From Gyrodactylus bullatarudis (taxonomy: Eukaryota; Platyhelminthes; Monogenea; Gyrodactylidea; Gyrodactylidae): DNA of 64,000 nt. Shown here piece by piece: positions 1-13,779 of the stretch (within the stretch, counting starts at the first letter, position 1; every line of letters begins with the position of its first letter). The translations under genes and the position numbers were made by a program. The stretch covers positions 49,459 through 113,458 of the forward strand of contig SSNU01000254.1 in the NCBI GenBank assembly GCA_012064415.1, read 5' to 3'. The notes beneath the pieces were generated by a model. It searched no databases. It saw only the letters and a program-made list of their open reading frames with translations, and was not told the origin of the DNA.

Positions 1-1404
1 TAGATATTCTACCCAAGCATCTCTGTTCGTACTACTAACCTAGTAGAGCTCGATTAGATTCTCCTCCTCACCCTCACGCATAACTACACACGCAAACAAA
101 ATCTCTTCCCCTATACAAGTGTGTGAATGTGGTTTTACTTTTTGTTATTAGTCGATAAATCCACAAGGAAATAAAAAAGGAATAAGATGATCTGTCAAAA
201 TTCCTTTCCCTACAGAATGCCATAAAATAATTGCATTCTTGTGTGTATCTGGGAAGATAATATACTCGCCTTTGATACATATATATCTTCTAGCTCTCCA
301 TCATTCTCAATAGTCAAAGGGAGAAATTAAACTTGGGAAATAATGCTTTTCGCTACTCCTTCTACTACTGTACTAACAATAATGATTATGTGAATCGTAT
401 TTATTTTTCCTACTAAAAAATACAATTTCGATTTCCTATCTCTGTCGTGTTGTTATCTCTGTCTTTTTCCGTCTCTTTTGGATGGATCTTTTCCAATCTA
501 ATATTTTCAAGCAGATGAGAAACTTGTAGTCTAAACTACATTCAGATGTATTCATATTTATTCTATATTTCATCTTATGTATGAGTATCTGTTCTGAACT
601 AGTCTTTGCGTTGCGTGGGAATGTAAACAAATCCTTAGCGAGAGTCGTCCAAAGCCCATAGGTGAGAATCTTACTACTCAGTTTGGTCTATTCCTCACTT
701 TCAATGGATCAAAAATACTACTCTACTACAGGAGGAGTGGAATTAATAAACTGAATAAAAAGAGTAGAGTTATTCTAAATAATAATGATAATTATTTCTC
801 AAGTCTGTTCCTCGCTCTCTCTTTTAGTAGGAATTAGTTAACTACTAAATAATAAATTATACACACACAAATATGTATTCAGAATGATTTCGATCTGATT
901 TTCCTGTCTATTCTTGTTATTTATATATTATATCTGTTCAACTACTATTCATAAACTGACTATTACCTATAATAACATATTCATTGATCATAATATCATT
1001 TCACTTTGTAATACTTGGTACTACTGACGAATTCATCAAATAATTTATATATATACATTGATTAAAGTCTCAAAAAGTCTATAGAATTTATGACCTTGTA
1101 TATCTTGTCTTTTGAATAAAGAAAACTAAAATTCAAGTTTAGTTTTATAAACTAAAAATAATTACAAAAACCAATACCTTCTCCTAAATAGACACTAATC
1201 CTTACATAATTATAATTGATTTTTTCTTCTTGCAAAGGTTGATCACTTAATTTTGATCCGAGCTGTACTTTAGTCGATTGTACTCTCTAGTATGATTTCA
1301 CTCTCTCTCTCTGGTTTGAAAAGAAGTGCTTAAAAACAGAACTAATAAAACTATGAATTCATTTTTAAAAATCTTGAACTCTATTAACTCTTTAGCCCCC
1401 ACAG
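1..1404. other. Non-coding AT-rich sequence, probably intron or upstream part of the 1405-3085 gene
   Basis: No reading frame with recognisable protein character is visible on either strand. The short open frames of about 60-70 codons have low-complexity, AT-driven composition. The stretch ends in a polypyrimidine/AG acceptor (ccccacag, ending at 1404), so at least its right part is most simply an intron of the gene whose last exons follow. Confidence 0.6.
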
Positions 1405-3085
1405 CCAGGTCCAAAAGCATCTCGCCAAGATAAAGAATATGACTATCATACTGTTCTTAACGGTAATAATATCTCAAACAAGCAACACCATCATCAACAG
1501 CTTTCTTCTAAACATCAAACCCCAATGAGGACTCTGGACAATGTCTCAGAGAATCCTTATGAGACAACGCGTAATTGTGATTATCAACAAGATGGCAACG
1601 AACATATGAGTACATTTACCCGAAACAATAAGAATCAAAATCTCCAGGAATATGATCCCAATTTTCAAAGTATTGAGGAAGATGCCGGAAAGCATTACGC
1701 AACCCTTGATTTCACCCAAGTATGTCATGTTGTTTTTTTGATAATTCTTTTGATATAAGGTTTTCAGATTAATTTTGATAGTTTCAATAAGAACTACGCA
1801 AATAAAACGATTAAATTTTTCATGCATTGTTTAAAAAATTAAAAAATCCTTCTTGAAAACTATAGAAGAGGTTGCTCTGTGAGTAAATTCTATCGGGAAA
1901 TGCAAAATGAAACAAAATTTGGCTGTTCTAATATCTGATTTTACGATGGTAGCTCTATTTTATGATAGATTCTTTATTAACATTCATACTGAGAACAACT
2001 ATGGACTTTAGTGAAATAAGTGAATCTTGATCACTACTATACGATCTTTTAAAGAATAATTATGAAATTTTGAGTATTTATCGTTTGAATTTATAATCAT
2101 CTCACATTGTAAAACTCTATTCAATTTGCTATTCCGTTACTTTTCTAAGCTATGAACTTTGATTCTGCTTGGCTGTATTTCCCTTTTGCTGTGCAATTGA
2201 GGAATAGTTTCAATCATGTATTTGAGTCTAATTCAATTTTACCAACATAGAAAGTTTACCCAACTTGTTATAGTAATTATTTTTTTCAAAATTTAAATGG
2301 TCCAATCATAATGGTTTCTTGCTCTCTTAAATATTATTTGCTCTGTATACTACTTTAAACCATTCAAGGTGAGCCATTTAATTCGGTGATAGAAAGTTAT
2401 GCTCTGAAATTTTAAATAATTCATAATTCCATTCTGATAAAAAGGGAAAATTCCAATATCGCGTGAGTTTGCTTCACAATAACACGATAGAAACATTAAT
2501 CTATTCCTATTATCAATACTGATTTAATATCTAATCTGAGAGGCTTATCTCTTAATCTTTCCGATTAAATATAAAAATTGATTTGATAGCTTTTTTAATT
2601 ATTTCAATAAAAAAAGTTAAAATTCTATCATACCTGTATTCTATTACAAATCATAAACCTAGATTTTAATTAATAATTTATTAATATATAATTAGACGAT
2701 GCCAAGCAACAATAGCAACACTTCAGTTGAACGAACTCCTGTACATTCAGCTGGTTATCGTTCCAATAGTCTTGTTGGCGGTCCAACTCAACCCTCAAAC
2801 AGACGACGAATTCTATCCAAATCAGCTGCTACATCATCAACCACACTATTTGGAGCTATTAACAAAGTCCCGCCGAGATCTGTCACTGGTAGTAGTGGTG
2901 GACAAATGCAAGACAATCCTAACCATGTCTATCGTTCAGACGATCAAGATGATGGTAAAATTACTGATGTTATCGCTGTTTTACGTCCTAAAGAAAGCTC
3001 TATTAACGGAGTTGAAGCACAACAATATGAATATCTTCAGTCTCTGCTCGAAATGAAACGTAAAAAGGACTCAGAGTTCGTCTGA
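1405..3085 (+). CDS. Last two exons of an unidentified protein with tyrosine motifs and a Ser/Asn-rich tail (5' part outside the window)
   Basis: Two exons join in phase 0. Exon 1405-1719 runs from an acceptor ending in ccccacag to the donor gtatgtc; exon 2696-3085 runs from an acceptor ending in attag to a TGA stop. Together they give about 234 residues of carboxy terminus. The segment is hydrophilic and disordered-looking, with no membrane span. It carries spaced tyrosines (EYDYHTVL, ENPYETT, KHYATLDF) of the kind seen in cytoplasmic tails of cell-surface receptors and adhesion proteins, a Ser/Thr-rich middle, a more ordered helical end (residues around QYEYLQSLLEMKRKK) and the terminus DSEFV, which could be a PDZ ligand. 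I do not recognise the family. The receptor-tail idea is inference from the motifs only. The amino-terminal exons must lie upstream of base 1, or in the first 1.4 kb if tiny. Confidence 0.6.
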
Positions 3086-4530
3086 GTACTCACAATCATC
3101 AGTTTACCAATAGTTATTTATTAAATATACTACTATTATATTTGAATTCATTCCCCTAGAAAATTCCTATACCCCCCACGTATTGTGTACTCATTCCTTA
3201 TGCTAGCATCAATTATTATTATTATTTGGCTAGCAAATTTCTTCTTTTCGTAGACATTTATTTGAAAAATCCCCAAGGGATGAATAAATTCTCTAGTTTA
3301 ATTGTGCACTCGCCTAGTCATCTTCAGTCAGTCTGTCTGTCCTACCCACATATGATTAATAATTATTTGTATGTTTGGGAGAGAGTAATAATTGTCTTTC
3401 TGATCCTCTTAACTGACCAACATTCTTGATTAATTTGCCATTTTCAATTAGATAATCAAGCGACTACCTACAGATTGTCTATTATGATGAGTTGTTGATT
3501 TTTTTCTCATCTCAATTCTCCTCTCTTCACCCAAAAGCCCATTGCATTCCTTTTTAATTTTACACATATTACTCATAGTTTCTAAATCAGAAAATTCCCA
3601 CAACATTCTCACTCCATTTCTGGCTTTCTTTTACTTGCTATTCCCTACAATATTACTTAATTATTATCGTTGTAAACTCATGGCTTATTCTGATATTCTC
3701 AAGTGTAAATAAAGCTATATTATGTACAGAAGATGGCCAGAAGCAACGAAAGGAATCTTCTGAAAATTATCTAGTTGGACTTTCCTAGTCTATGAATAGT
3801 TGATATTTATTAAAAAAAAAAATAAACCTCTCTTATTGAATTCTTTGGAAAGCAAAAAAATAATTTGCGTCCATTCTTAAGAAAAACATAAAAGAGATGA
3901 TATATTTCAGAAATAATTAACTACTATTTTAAATATATAATCACTATTATCTTTATTATACAATTTAGGAAGAAAAAACGTTTAAAAATAGGAGAAAACA
4001 ATATTATAGTAAGTCGATAGCTATCGACGTATTATAATAAATATTTAATAAAAAGTTATCTTTATTTTATTTTCGTTTAATTTTTTTACTCATCTACTTC
4101 CAAGTAAATTCTTGAATATATATTATAATAAATATAAATGAGGTAGTGATAGTCAATGAATTATTTTCGTATGCTCACTAATATTTTAAGCTTGAAATAT
4201 ATATCTTTCCAATTGAAGTTTCTAGTTAAGAAACCTATTTATATTATGTTTATCCTATTTTAAATTATAACCAATTGAACGAACGATTAGCCAAGTTAGA
4301 TTTGCGTTTACCAACCAAATTCATCTCATTGAGAAATGAGATTACATACGCACGAGAAATGACATTCTCTGATTGGTTGAGAAAGATGGGAGTAAATAAA
4401 TGGCATCATCGAATTTAAATGATTTAGGAGGATTAAATGAGGATTATTCATTAACATGAGGAATTTTCTCGTACAGGATGTATCGATCAAAATCAGCCTA
4501 GCACAATAAAGCTGAAATGTGAGCATTCTA
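3086..4530. other. Intergenic region between the 3085 stop and RIM; possible 3' UTR and RIM promoter
   Basis: No credible coding sequence. A polyadenylation-type AATAAA lies at about 3707-3712 inside what would be a 620-bp 3' UTR for the upstream gene. A 38-bp near-perfect palindrome lies at 4002-4039. An inverted CCAAT box (GATTGGTTG, 4371-4379) sits about 155 bp before the RIM start codon and could be part of its promoter. Confidence 0.4.
4002..4039. repeat. 38-bp near-perfect palindrome
   Basis: The central 16 bases GTCGATAGCTATCGAC are fully self-complementary, and the arms extend 11 bases further on each side with two mismatches. The sequence around it is otherwise ordinary AT-rich intergenic DNA upstream of RIM. 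It may be a cruciform-forming site, a dimeric factor site or a worn mobile-element end. The sequence does not say which. Confidence 0.6.
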
Positions 4531-7500
4531 ATGAATGCAGACGAAATAGGCCCAGATCTATCCCACCTAACGCCAGAAGAACGTCAGATTATTCAGGATG
4601 TTATCAATCGTCAGAAGCAAGATGAGAAAAATTCACAAGTCAGGTGAGCAAGGGTTTTACATAGCTAAAAATTTCCACTCCCCAAAGTATCTTCTCATCA
4701 ATCTTTTGTTGTTATTTCTGATTTAAAAATTTGCCTTTGCTTTATTTAAAATGGACTTTTTTGAATATTCAGAGAAAATCCCATCCCATTGGAAAAGCAA
4801 AGACTGCAAAATCAATCTCAAAAACCACAGCCGGCTCAGCTCTCCCAACAAGTACCAAGTCAAGGAAAATTTACACAGTTTAAACCTAATGTTGTTTCTC
4901 AGAATAATTCTTTGCCTGCCCAGAAACCTGCAGATGCAACCGCGTCCAATCCACTTGAATCTGTGGCTAGCATTGTAAAGTCTGGTATAACAAGCCTCAC
5001 AGAACCAACGTGTAAATTATGTAAAAAGACAAAATTTGCTGATACTCTTGGCCATCAATGCCAAAAGTGTAAGATTCGCATATGCTCAAAATGTGGCATG
5101 CAGACAAAACTTCCAAAAAACTTTTTCAATTCTCAGAACTCTAAAGATTGCCAAATTGTAAGTCCATCTTGCTCCACTTCATCTATACTCACTGGTTGAA
5201 TGATTCCAAACAACCATCAAGGCAAATCTATTCCTATATCAAATTCAACATATTTAGAATATTTGAATTATTATTGACTCTTATCAATATTTTGAATTAG
5301 TCTACCTAGTCTCCTTTTCCGCCTAATGAATGACAATTGGTATCTACAACAACAATTCTCTATTCCAAAGTAATCAAGTAAACTTTGGATTGTAACGATA
5401 GTTGATATCCCTCTCTCTTAAACTTTGGATATGTTTTCGAACAAGAATATATTTCTTTCTTTCCTCTAATCTGAAATGATCCCTTTTATAACTGATCTAT
5501 ATATAATAAATATATTTTTATAACTTTTCTATATACGTACATCTGTACGTACGTATGTGTGTGTATGTGAGTTTATGTCTTTTAGCTTCATTACCGACCA
5601 TAATTTTCACCACCCCATCTTTATAATTATTATCTTCAACATTTATTCTCAACGAAATTTTGATCAGCTAATTGATTACATTTTTATCATCATCATAAAA
5701 AACAATAAAACAGTAAACATTGCGCACAAAAAAATCGACTGGGTAATTAAAAACTCAGAGCTTTGAGAAAAAAATCATGAATTTTCATGTCTAATCTGAA
5801 TTGGTGTAAAACAGAACTGAGAGCGACTTGTATTAAAATTGTATCTATTTGAATCAAATTTTATTTTTATAAAGATTCCCTGTTGGATATGTCTACAATG
5901 CTTGAATAATGACCAAAGATTATCTTCTGTAATCTACAATCAGCAATATCAAATTGACATTGGCAGTAATGTGTATCCCTTAAAAAATACAATAGCTGCG
6001 CAATTTCCAAATCAGTATGATGCCAATATAGGATCTTTTACTATGAATACAAAATTAGCAACTATGGAACAGATACAAGAGAATTACTACAATCAAATGT
6101 ACCAGACTAATATACCTAGTAATTATGAATATTTAAATGGACCTCAGTACAATGCATCAGAAATCGGTATGCCAAGTCAGCAAACTAATCAAAATCTTAG
6201 ACAAGAAAATGTGCCGAAAGTAACACAGAGGAATCCTCTTGATTTAGCTGTAGGTAGTGTCTTCAGTTTGGCTGGTAAAGTGAGCAGTGAACTCTTAAAG
6301 ACGCCAACGAACACGAATGCTAATAATAATTCCTCAATATTCATCAATCAACCCGGTGGTAGTCAAAACCAGTCAAAGGGAATCCTAGAAGGAATTACTG
6401 GAATATTCACTAGCAATAATAACAGCAACAATAAAAGCCAGAAAAATAACAATCTTTTGCCAACTATGGACGATCAAATAAATGCCTCGCAATTTCAAAC
6501 CGAGTGAGTCCATCTTGTATCAAGCATTTTGTATTATGATGATTCAAACTCTAATACGCTCATTTATAATATGGAAAATTTTCAATTGGTTCATCCCTGA
6601 TTATGATTGTTATATTTATCAAAGAATAAATGGCTCTTAAATTTCTGGGATTTAATTGTCTAGTATTTTAAAAACTTGATTTCTCTTGTTTAGTCAAGGC
6701 CAAATACCAATACCATCTTGGAGAATAGAAGATGCCAGCTTTTATCAAGACATTTCGGGTGTACCTGCTGAACATAAACCCTACCAGGATCATGGTTTTT
6801 ATCCAAGTTATGATCATAGAGGTATGTTCATCTCAATATATATGGATCTCTTCATGATGAATTTCATGATGTTTATATAAATTTTAAATATGTAGCCTAT
6901 TCAGTTAATGCTCCTATCCTGGATCCCATCACTGGCTATCAATATTCAAAGGTCCCATCTCGATATCGAGACCAACTAAGAGAGCACAAGCTTCACTATC
7001 TCTCCTTTAGCAGCTCTGAAGGAGAAGATACTTTTGAGGATGGGGAAAATCAACATCGGTATCGTTATCAAGAGCAAAACCAAAATAGACCCTATGTAAC
7101 AGTAACTGATGATGAAGATCCTGCTAGCCAATTTTACATATCCACAAATCAATACAGGTCTAATCATAGAAGTAGGAAATATCCACGTTCTCTCAATGAA
7201 AGTCGACGTCTTATGCCCAACATTAGTGCAATTACAGCTATGGAAAAAGTTTCAAGACCAAGTAACTTTCGAAAGCTTACCATGAGAGAATTCAATCCAG
7301 GTAAGCCTAACAAACAACAAAACACTTATTAAGTATACTAATTTATCCTTTGTAGAAAATACAAGTATTCTCAGTGAACCAGATTATTTTCCGGAAGATC
7401 AAGTCACTTGGAGATTATCACAGAATGAAAAATTTCTCATAGGACATATGGTGCTATTCCGTCCACCAGATATTAAATCTAATAGAAATATTATCTCAGC

Positions 7501-10500
7501 GATTGGATTAAGACTTTTGATTGGTGAGCAGCACCCTTTGGTACAATCTAGATTTGGAACTTTTGTCAGTAAAGTTAAATGGGGTAGCCCAGCAGATATG
7601 GTTGGACACATACGACCGGGAGATGAAATTGTAGAGTGGAACAAAATTAATTTAATTAATTTACCAGCACATGAGGTTAATCAGATTCTACTCACTTCAA
7701 GGAATTTTAATCGAATTGAAATTATTCTCCAAAGACCGTCTGAGTGAGTATTTTTCATATTCCTTTCATTTCCTTTATTTTCTCTTTTAGTAATCAATTA
7801 TTACCAAGTTAACTACATAGTTCATGATAGATATATCATTTTTTTCCATATTTCTGTAATTATTCATGAATTAAAAATCTAAAATCATGTACAATTGAAT
7901 TATTTTTTTCCAGCTGTGACCATCCCTTTGAAAGCCATCATTCCAGTAGTAAGCTCTTTTGAATAGGAATAATCATAAAATTGTTCATAATCAAAAAATT
8001 TTGTAGTTCAAAGTCGTAACTATCCTAAAGAAATCATTGATTTTGATCCAATTGGATATAATTCAGATATGCCTGACATCAATACTTCATCCCAACCAGA
8101 TAAACCTTCTATAAATGTGAGTTTGAGGGAAATTTACCCTAGTTTCATTTGGCCTTATTCATCTCTATTCTTTTTTCTATGTTACCATTTTAAGGAATTT
8201 GGAAAATTTTCTTCTCTCTTCAACAGCTGATGCTGTAACTATGGTTATTCATTTGAATGGCATTCTTTAGGAATTACATTTAGTTAATAGTTAAACAGAT
8301 CCATAAGATCTATTCTATTTCAAAAAAAATGTAGAAAATCGCTCCCCATACAACTATTGCTTATAATGCTACTACAAAGACTCATAGTTAATATAGCAGT
8401 TTCTTGAGAAAGAGCACAAACTAAATTCTTCTCTAAGCCATCTTTCTATTGATAAATTTATACTACTAAGTTGCAACATGAAAGGGATGTTTCATTATCT
8501 ATAGAATAAAGTTTAATTGATTTTCCATGTATCTGTTCTCAAGCTATAAATAAATTATTCTAGTTAAAATTTTGGTACAATTCAGAGACTGATGAATTGA
8601 TAGTCAATGTACTCTCTGCACGTCATCTCCCCTGTAAGATGATTAATGAAGAATATTATGCATGTAATACCTACTGCAAATTGGACTTGTTGCCCTATGT
8701 AAAGTGAGTGAACTCTTGATCTCTATTCCTTCTTTTCTTTTGAGTAATTATTAGTTTACTTGTAAGTAAATTTGATTTTTATTAATTTTTAGTCTTCATT
8801 TGATCCCAAATCTCCATGGGATTGGAGATTAGGGCCATCTTAAACTGTAGTTGCGATGCTTTGATTCTCTTCACAAACCACTTTACAGAATTAACAATTG
8901 AATCAGCTAATAAATTATCCGTAAAATAAGCCATAGACTAATTTCCTCTCATCTTGAAAGTTAACTCTTAAACTGCCATTCTTTTTTCTCTTTGTTTGAA
9001 TAATAAAAATAATAATGAATAGGAAAAAGGAGAATGCAATTTCTCTCTCTCTCTGTCGTCTGCCACAACTCTTAAACTTGTTCTCTTGTTTCTCCTTTAG
9101 TTCAACTGCCTCCTTATGTAGCCTTGTCTTTGTTTTTTATTTCCATTTTTTATGCGTCCCATCTTTCTATCTCTTTCTCCTTTATTCTATATGTTTACTA
9201 TTGAATTAAATCAAAGATTCTGATGAGAAATAGAGGGAAATTTTTCAAATAACTACCAGCAAATTGTCGACTTCCTCTTTTTCAATTTCATCATTCTTGC
9301 CTCTCCCTGCTACTTGGAGTGAGGGGTAACATTTTGTGGGGTATAGTATACGTCGTCTCTCTTTATTTTTTTCAAATACACCCCTCATCTCATATTTTCT
9401 CTCAATTCATGGAATAGTTATTGATCTATTGACAACAACTACTACTACTTTTTTCTAGCAACAAAATTTGTATCCATGTATCAATTTTGAATACTCAACT
9501 AAATCGGATGATTCTTCAACTAATCTACAACTATTAAAAATGCACTCGCTCAGTCTAGACTTCTTGATGACTCTATTCAGATATTTCATGACTTGAGTGT
9601 CTGAAATTAAACCAGAGTATCTATCTATTATCAGAGATATAATTCATTTTCAATAGCTGTTAGTATTAATAATGAGTGGTTTAGAGAGTAACTCTTTTAC
9701 AACAAAACGAGAAGAAATTATGTAGAAATTTCCTAAGAATTATTTTATACTCCTGAAATGACTGTGATTCAATAAATTATTCATTGAACGGGAGGAAACA
9801 AAGAACACTTACAACAATTAATACAGAAATAATAATTCCTTCTCGATATGATGTTAAAAAAATTAAAACTAACATATTTTCGAATTTAATTAAGATAATA
9901 AATTCAGTGAAAGAATAAGAGTGATAGATATTTAAAGTGGAATGATTATCTACAGAATAATAAAATTTCAATCAATTTAATCGTTATTTCAAGGGGAAGA
10001 TCACAGCGTTCTCGATTGATTCCGAATAATCCCAATCCCAAATGGTATCAGACATTTACATTTGGACCATTTCGAAATCAATCAGTTGGTGAGCATGACT
10101 TGGAAATAACGGTTTGGGATGTTGATCGGACTCTGGACCGTAGTGCTCTAATATGTCAAGTTATCATCAATCTCAATTACGCTGACCTCACTGATATTCC
10201 GTATTGGTTTCCATTGCAGACTCATTCTTTGGATGCTCGACCACAAACACCAGTATTAATGGGTATGTTTCCTTTTATTTTTCAAATAAATGTTTACCTT
10301 GATTTCAATTAAAGATGAACAACCAGTTCAAAAATTCCATCGAAAGCACTCTGAAAATCAAATGAAGCAAAGTACCATTTCACTCGAACGCCTACTTAGA
10401 CCAGGTCCCATTGGTATACGCCAAAGATCAGCACAACGTCTTATGGAGGATGAGACTCTCTCTGATACACGATACTTCTCCCGACGTGGATATCAAGAGA

Positions 10501-13500
10501 GGTAATGCATTTTTAATCAAACTTAAATTATCCTCAACATTTACACCCTTAATTTTAGACTTGAGGATGATTTTCATGATTCGGACATTTCGGAAATATC
10601 TGATATATCTGACCTATCTAAATTGAGTATCGGCTCAGACTTTCAGCGATCTAGGAACATTAGAAAACCAAGTCACCATCAACAGTTACACTTGTACGTT
10701 AATCGTATTATTATATTCATTTGAAATAATTTGCCAATTTTACATTGTCCCTTTAATACAATTTCTTTGTACATCAAAATCAATCAACTAAGCTAAATCT
10801 GAATTCTAAAATAATCCAGAATGTCGGTGGAAATACAATTTGTAACTAGGTCTTTCTATAGAATATTTACAGTTATTCTATTATTTTTTGTGTTCAGCTA
10901 AGCATTTAATCAAACATCCGGTCTTGTTTATATTGTCCATTATAACTAGGGCAACCAGAAAAAGGCAGTTTTTTGAATTAAAAATGGCTTATATTTAGGC
11001 AAAATTTTGGAAAAAAGGCAAATAATAATTGTCGCTCAGATTAATTCATTTTATCGGTAGACTATTGCACTTTCCATGGTATGGATACGCACTGCTTCAA
11101 TTTTTCAAAACGATCTCATCTCAACCGTTTTCAACCCATCAAGAACTTTTTACAAATGATAAAAATTTTCTATTATTATTGGTCAAGGATGACCAATGAA
11201 TTAAGTATAACTATCTAGATTCTCTGCAATCTAATTGTTTATAATTTTTAAATATTCGTTTGGATTTTGCTTATGATTTTCTCTAGCTATGAAGAGTACA
11301 GGGAAGTTTCAATTGAATTTCCGGACTTAATGTTTAATTTTAGCCAAGATTTCTGTTAAAATTAAGTCTTGAAAGTCCTCGTTGTGAACTTCAGTTAGTA
11401 GAAACATAAAGAATATCATGATGATTTTAAAGTTAACAGCCTTCGATCTATTTAGTCGTATCCTGAGAGCAAATTCAATCGTATGATATTATACTTTTAT
11501 TAATTTTTGTATCTGAGATTGTGAAGGAGATCCTTAATTATTTTAATGCAAAAAAGGCTTTTTAAGATGTAAATTCAAAAAGCCGTACTCAACTCGTTAA
11601 CCAAGCTATCAGGAGATTTTTTAATAACATTTTCAGGCTTAATACACCTGTATTAATCTATGGACGAAAAAGGCAAAAAAAGGGATTTGGTTCTCCTAAT
11701 TATAACTAAACCAACTAACCTATTGAGATCATTCACTGTAGTTCCCCTTTAGTTTACACTCATTCTTAGTTGTCAATTCTTGGACTTTTCATTCAGACAG
11801 ATGTTGAGACTATAATTTGAAAGTAGCTTGATTTGATTTAAGGTGAGTGTGCAGTCTAAATATCCATAAATCATATTTACCCATTTATGCCAGCAAAGCA
11901 AGATATTTCCAGAAAGTAAAGCTTTAATTATGCTGTTATTATCTCACAAAATTTCCCGTTATTTCTTTACATCTCTTCAGTTTTCTTTCATGAATCTATC
12001 AATTTTCATCATCTCATAATTTTTCTGGTTTTTCTCCTACTCTCCTCTACGCTTTGTACAGACAGGACTACTTACCTAGTGTAGTTTATAGTAAACACAC
12101 ACATACATATTTATTCTCTATAAAGATAGACTCTAACTCTCTTTATCTTCCTGTTGCTAGTACCCAAAAGTATGTGATCCTATTTCTTTCATTTTTTATC
12201 GCCTATAAAATTGGCAGTAGCAGTTTTTGAAGGAAAAAATTTTCTTTCCATAATATTAACTCAAAAAGATTTCCTTTTCAAGCATTAGCCTTGTATATAT
12301 AATAATGCACATATGGATTTTCTGTATATTTTTCTGAGTTGAGTGGTTTCATATTCGAGATGTTCGAATAATAAAAATTCAAAAAAATTTCTGTAGGTGA
12401 AAATGCATGACAAATACAGAGAATCAATATTCTTTCTAGTTGTTTTCTTCTAATCCTATAATCACATTGAAATATATTCCTTGCTATTGAAGAGCCCCAA
12501 AGAAAGATTTCAATGAGAATTACGATCGTAATGAACAGGAATGCTATCAGGGCAATATTATCAGCAGCAACAAGATGGCCAATTTATCCCTGTGCTCGGA
12601 GAGTAGCTTCAGTACAGTTTCCGGCATGGGAGACTACAACAATGAAGTTAAAAAGAATGAGAGCATATTTAAAAATGCCAACAAATCCAGTGAAAATGTA
12701 ACAAATGAAAAAAACGAACAGAATATTAATGAAGTAAGGAAGAGAAGGCCAAGCATAGGCCAGAAATTCTCCAATGTCCTTGGTCTATCCAGAAAGTCAA
12801 GTTCGACTTCAAATTTGGGTAAGTATTTAAAATACTTTCAAATCATAAATAATTCATTGTTGTTAAATGTCATTCCTTTGCTTTTGGAAAGATAAAAAAT
12901 CAAGAGCATCGTTTCAGCGAAGTTCTGAGGTTATACCAGCTCATGTAAAGCCAACTGACAAGCCAGTAACAGGATATACAGCTCCTGCTTATACCTCGGA
13001 GCATGGAAAAATTAGTGTCTTTCAACAGCCCACCAACCAAAAATCTCAGGAGACACTTTCTAAAAACATGGAAGAGCCCGGCATTCCCTCCAGCAACGAA
13101 GGTACTAAGTAAGTGTTTTTACATTAGAAATTTTTGCAGCTAGTTTCATAAATATCCGTTAAGATTATATCATAGTTTGAAGCAAAGGGATATGTAAAAT
13201 ATTTTTATTTTTATCCAGTGCATCTGGAGAAGCTCATGTCGGAGAGTTTGTTGATGGTCTTGGACCAGGTCAATTAGTCGGTCGACAAGTCCTTGGCATG
13301 CCATGTTTGGGGGAAATTCAGCTAAGCTTTATTGACCGAAAGGGTAAACTAGAAGTTGATGTCATCAGGGCTCGAGGTCTTCAGCAGAGATGTTCAGGAA
13401 AGGTGTTACCAGCTCCATATGTTAAACTTCATCTTCTTGAAGGAAAACAGTCAGTGGAGAAGTTGAGAACTACAAATCAATTAGTTAGGACTCTTGATCC

Positions 13501-13779
13501 ACTTTACCAACAACAGTTGACTTTTAACACCCCGTATCATGGTAAAATTCTACAAGTTTGTTTTTATCTATCTATGACAAGATTTAAGCCTTATTTAATA
13601 CACTTTTATTCAAGGTCAGTGTTTGGGGTGAATTCGGTCGGATGGAGAAAAAAATATTCATGGGCATGTGCGAGATTGTCCTCGATGATCTCGAGATTAG
13701 CAATATTGTTTTTGGCTGGTACAAACTCTTTGGAATGATTGCGTCAAACTTGCAAAATTTCACTTCAAAGAACCTTTGA
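4531..13779 (+). CDS. RIM: RIM, Rab3-interacting molecule (presynaptic active-zone scaffold)
   Basis: RIM tethers Rab3 vesicles and calcium channels at the presynaptic active zone. Exons: 4531-4643, 4773-5157, 5875-6503, 6694-6821, 6896-7300, 7356-7743, 7914-7948, 8007-8116, 8588-8703, 9994-10262, 10315-10501, 10559-10693, 12493-12818, 12892-13108, 13219-13555, 13615-13779. The sum is 3945 nt, exactly in frame, 1314 aa. Domains in order: Rab-binding helix with the family signature DLSHLTPEERQII near residue 10; a Cys-rich zinc finger at about 118-177 (CKLC, CQKC, CSKC, CWICLQC), split by the 717-bp intron 5158-5874; a PDZ domain at about 580-675 (SPADMVGHIRPGDEIVEW); C2A at about 732-865 (ITVWDVDRTLDR); a Ser/Arg-rich linker; C2B at about 1180-1300 (DGLGPGQLVGRQ, LEVDVIRARGL, VWGEFGRMEKKIFMG). 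Length and order match animal RIM. The start is the first ATG before the Rab-binding helix. Long introns (8704-9993, 10694-12492) contain no other gene. Confidence 0.95.
10939..11706. mobile_element. Non-autonomous hAT-like DNA transposon in a RIM intron
   Basis: The element spans 10947-11698 (752 bp) and is flanked by a perfect 8-bp direct repeat, ATTATAAC, at 10939-10946 and 11699-11706. Its ends are imperfect inverted repeats: TAGGGCAACCAGA on the left, and TAGGAGAACCAAA as the complement of the right end. An 8-bp target duplication with ends starting TAGGG is typical of the hAT superfamily. The interior has no transposase reading frame, only AAGGC-rich subterminal sequence on both sides, so it would depend on an autonomous relative. 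It lies wholly inside the intron 10694-12492 and leaves the RIM frame untouched. Confidence 0.8.
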
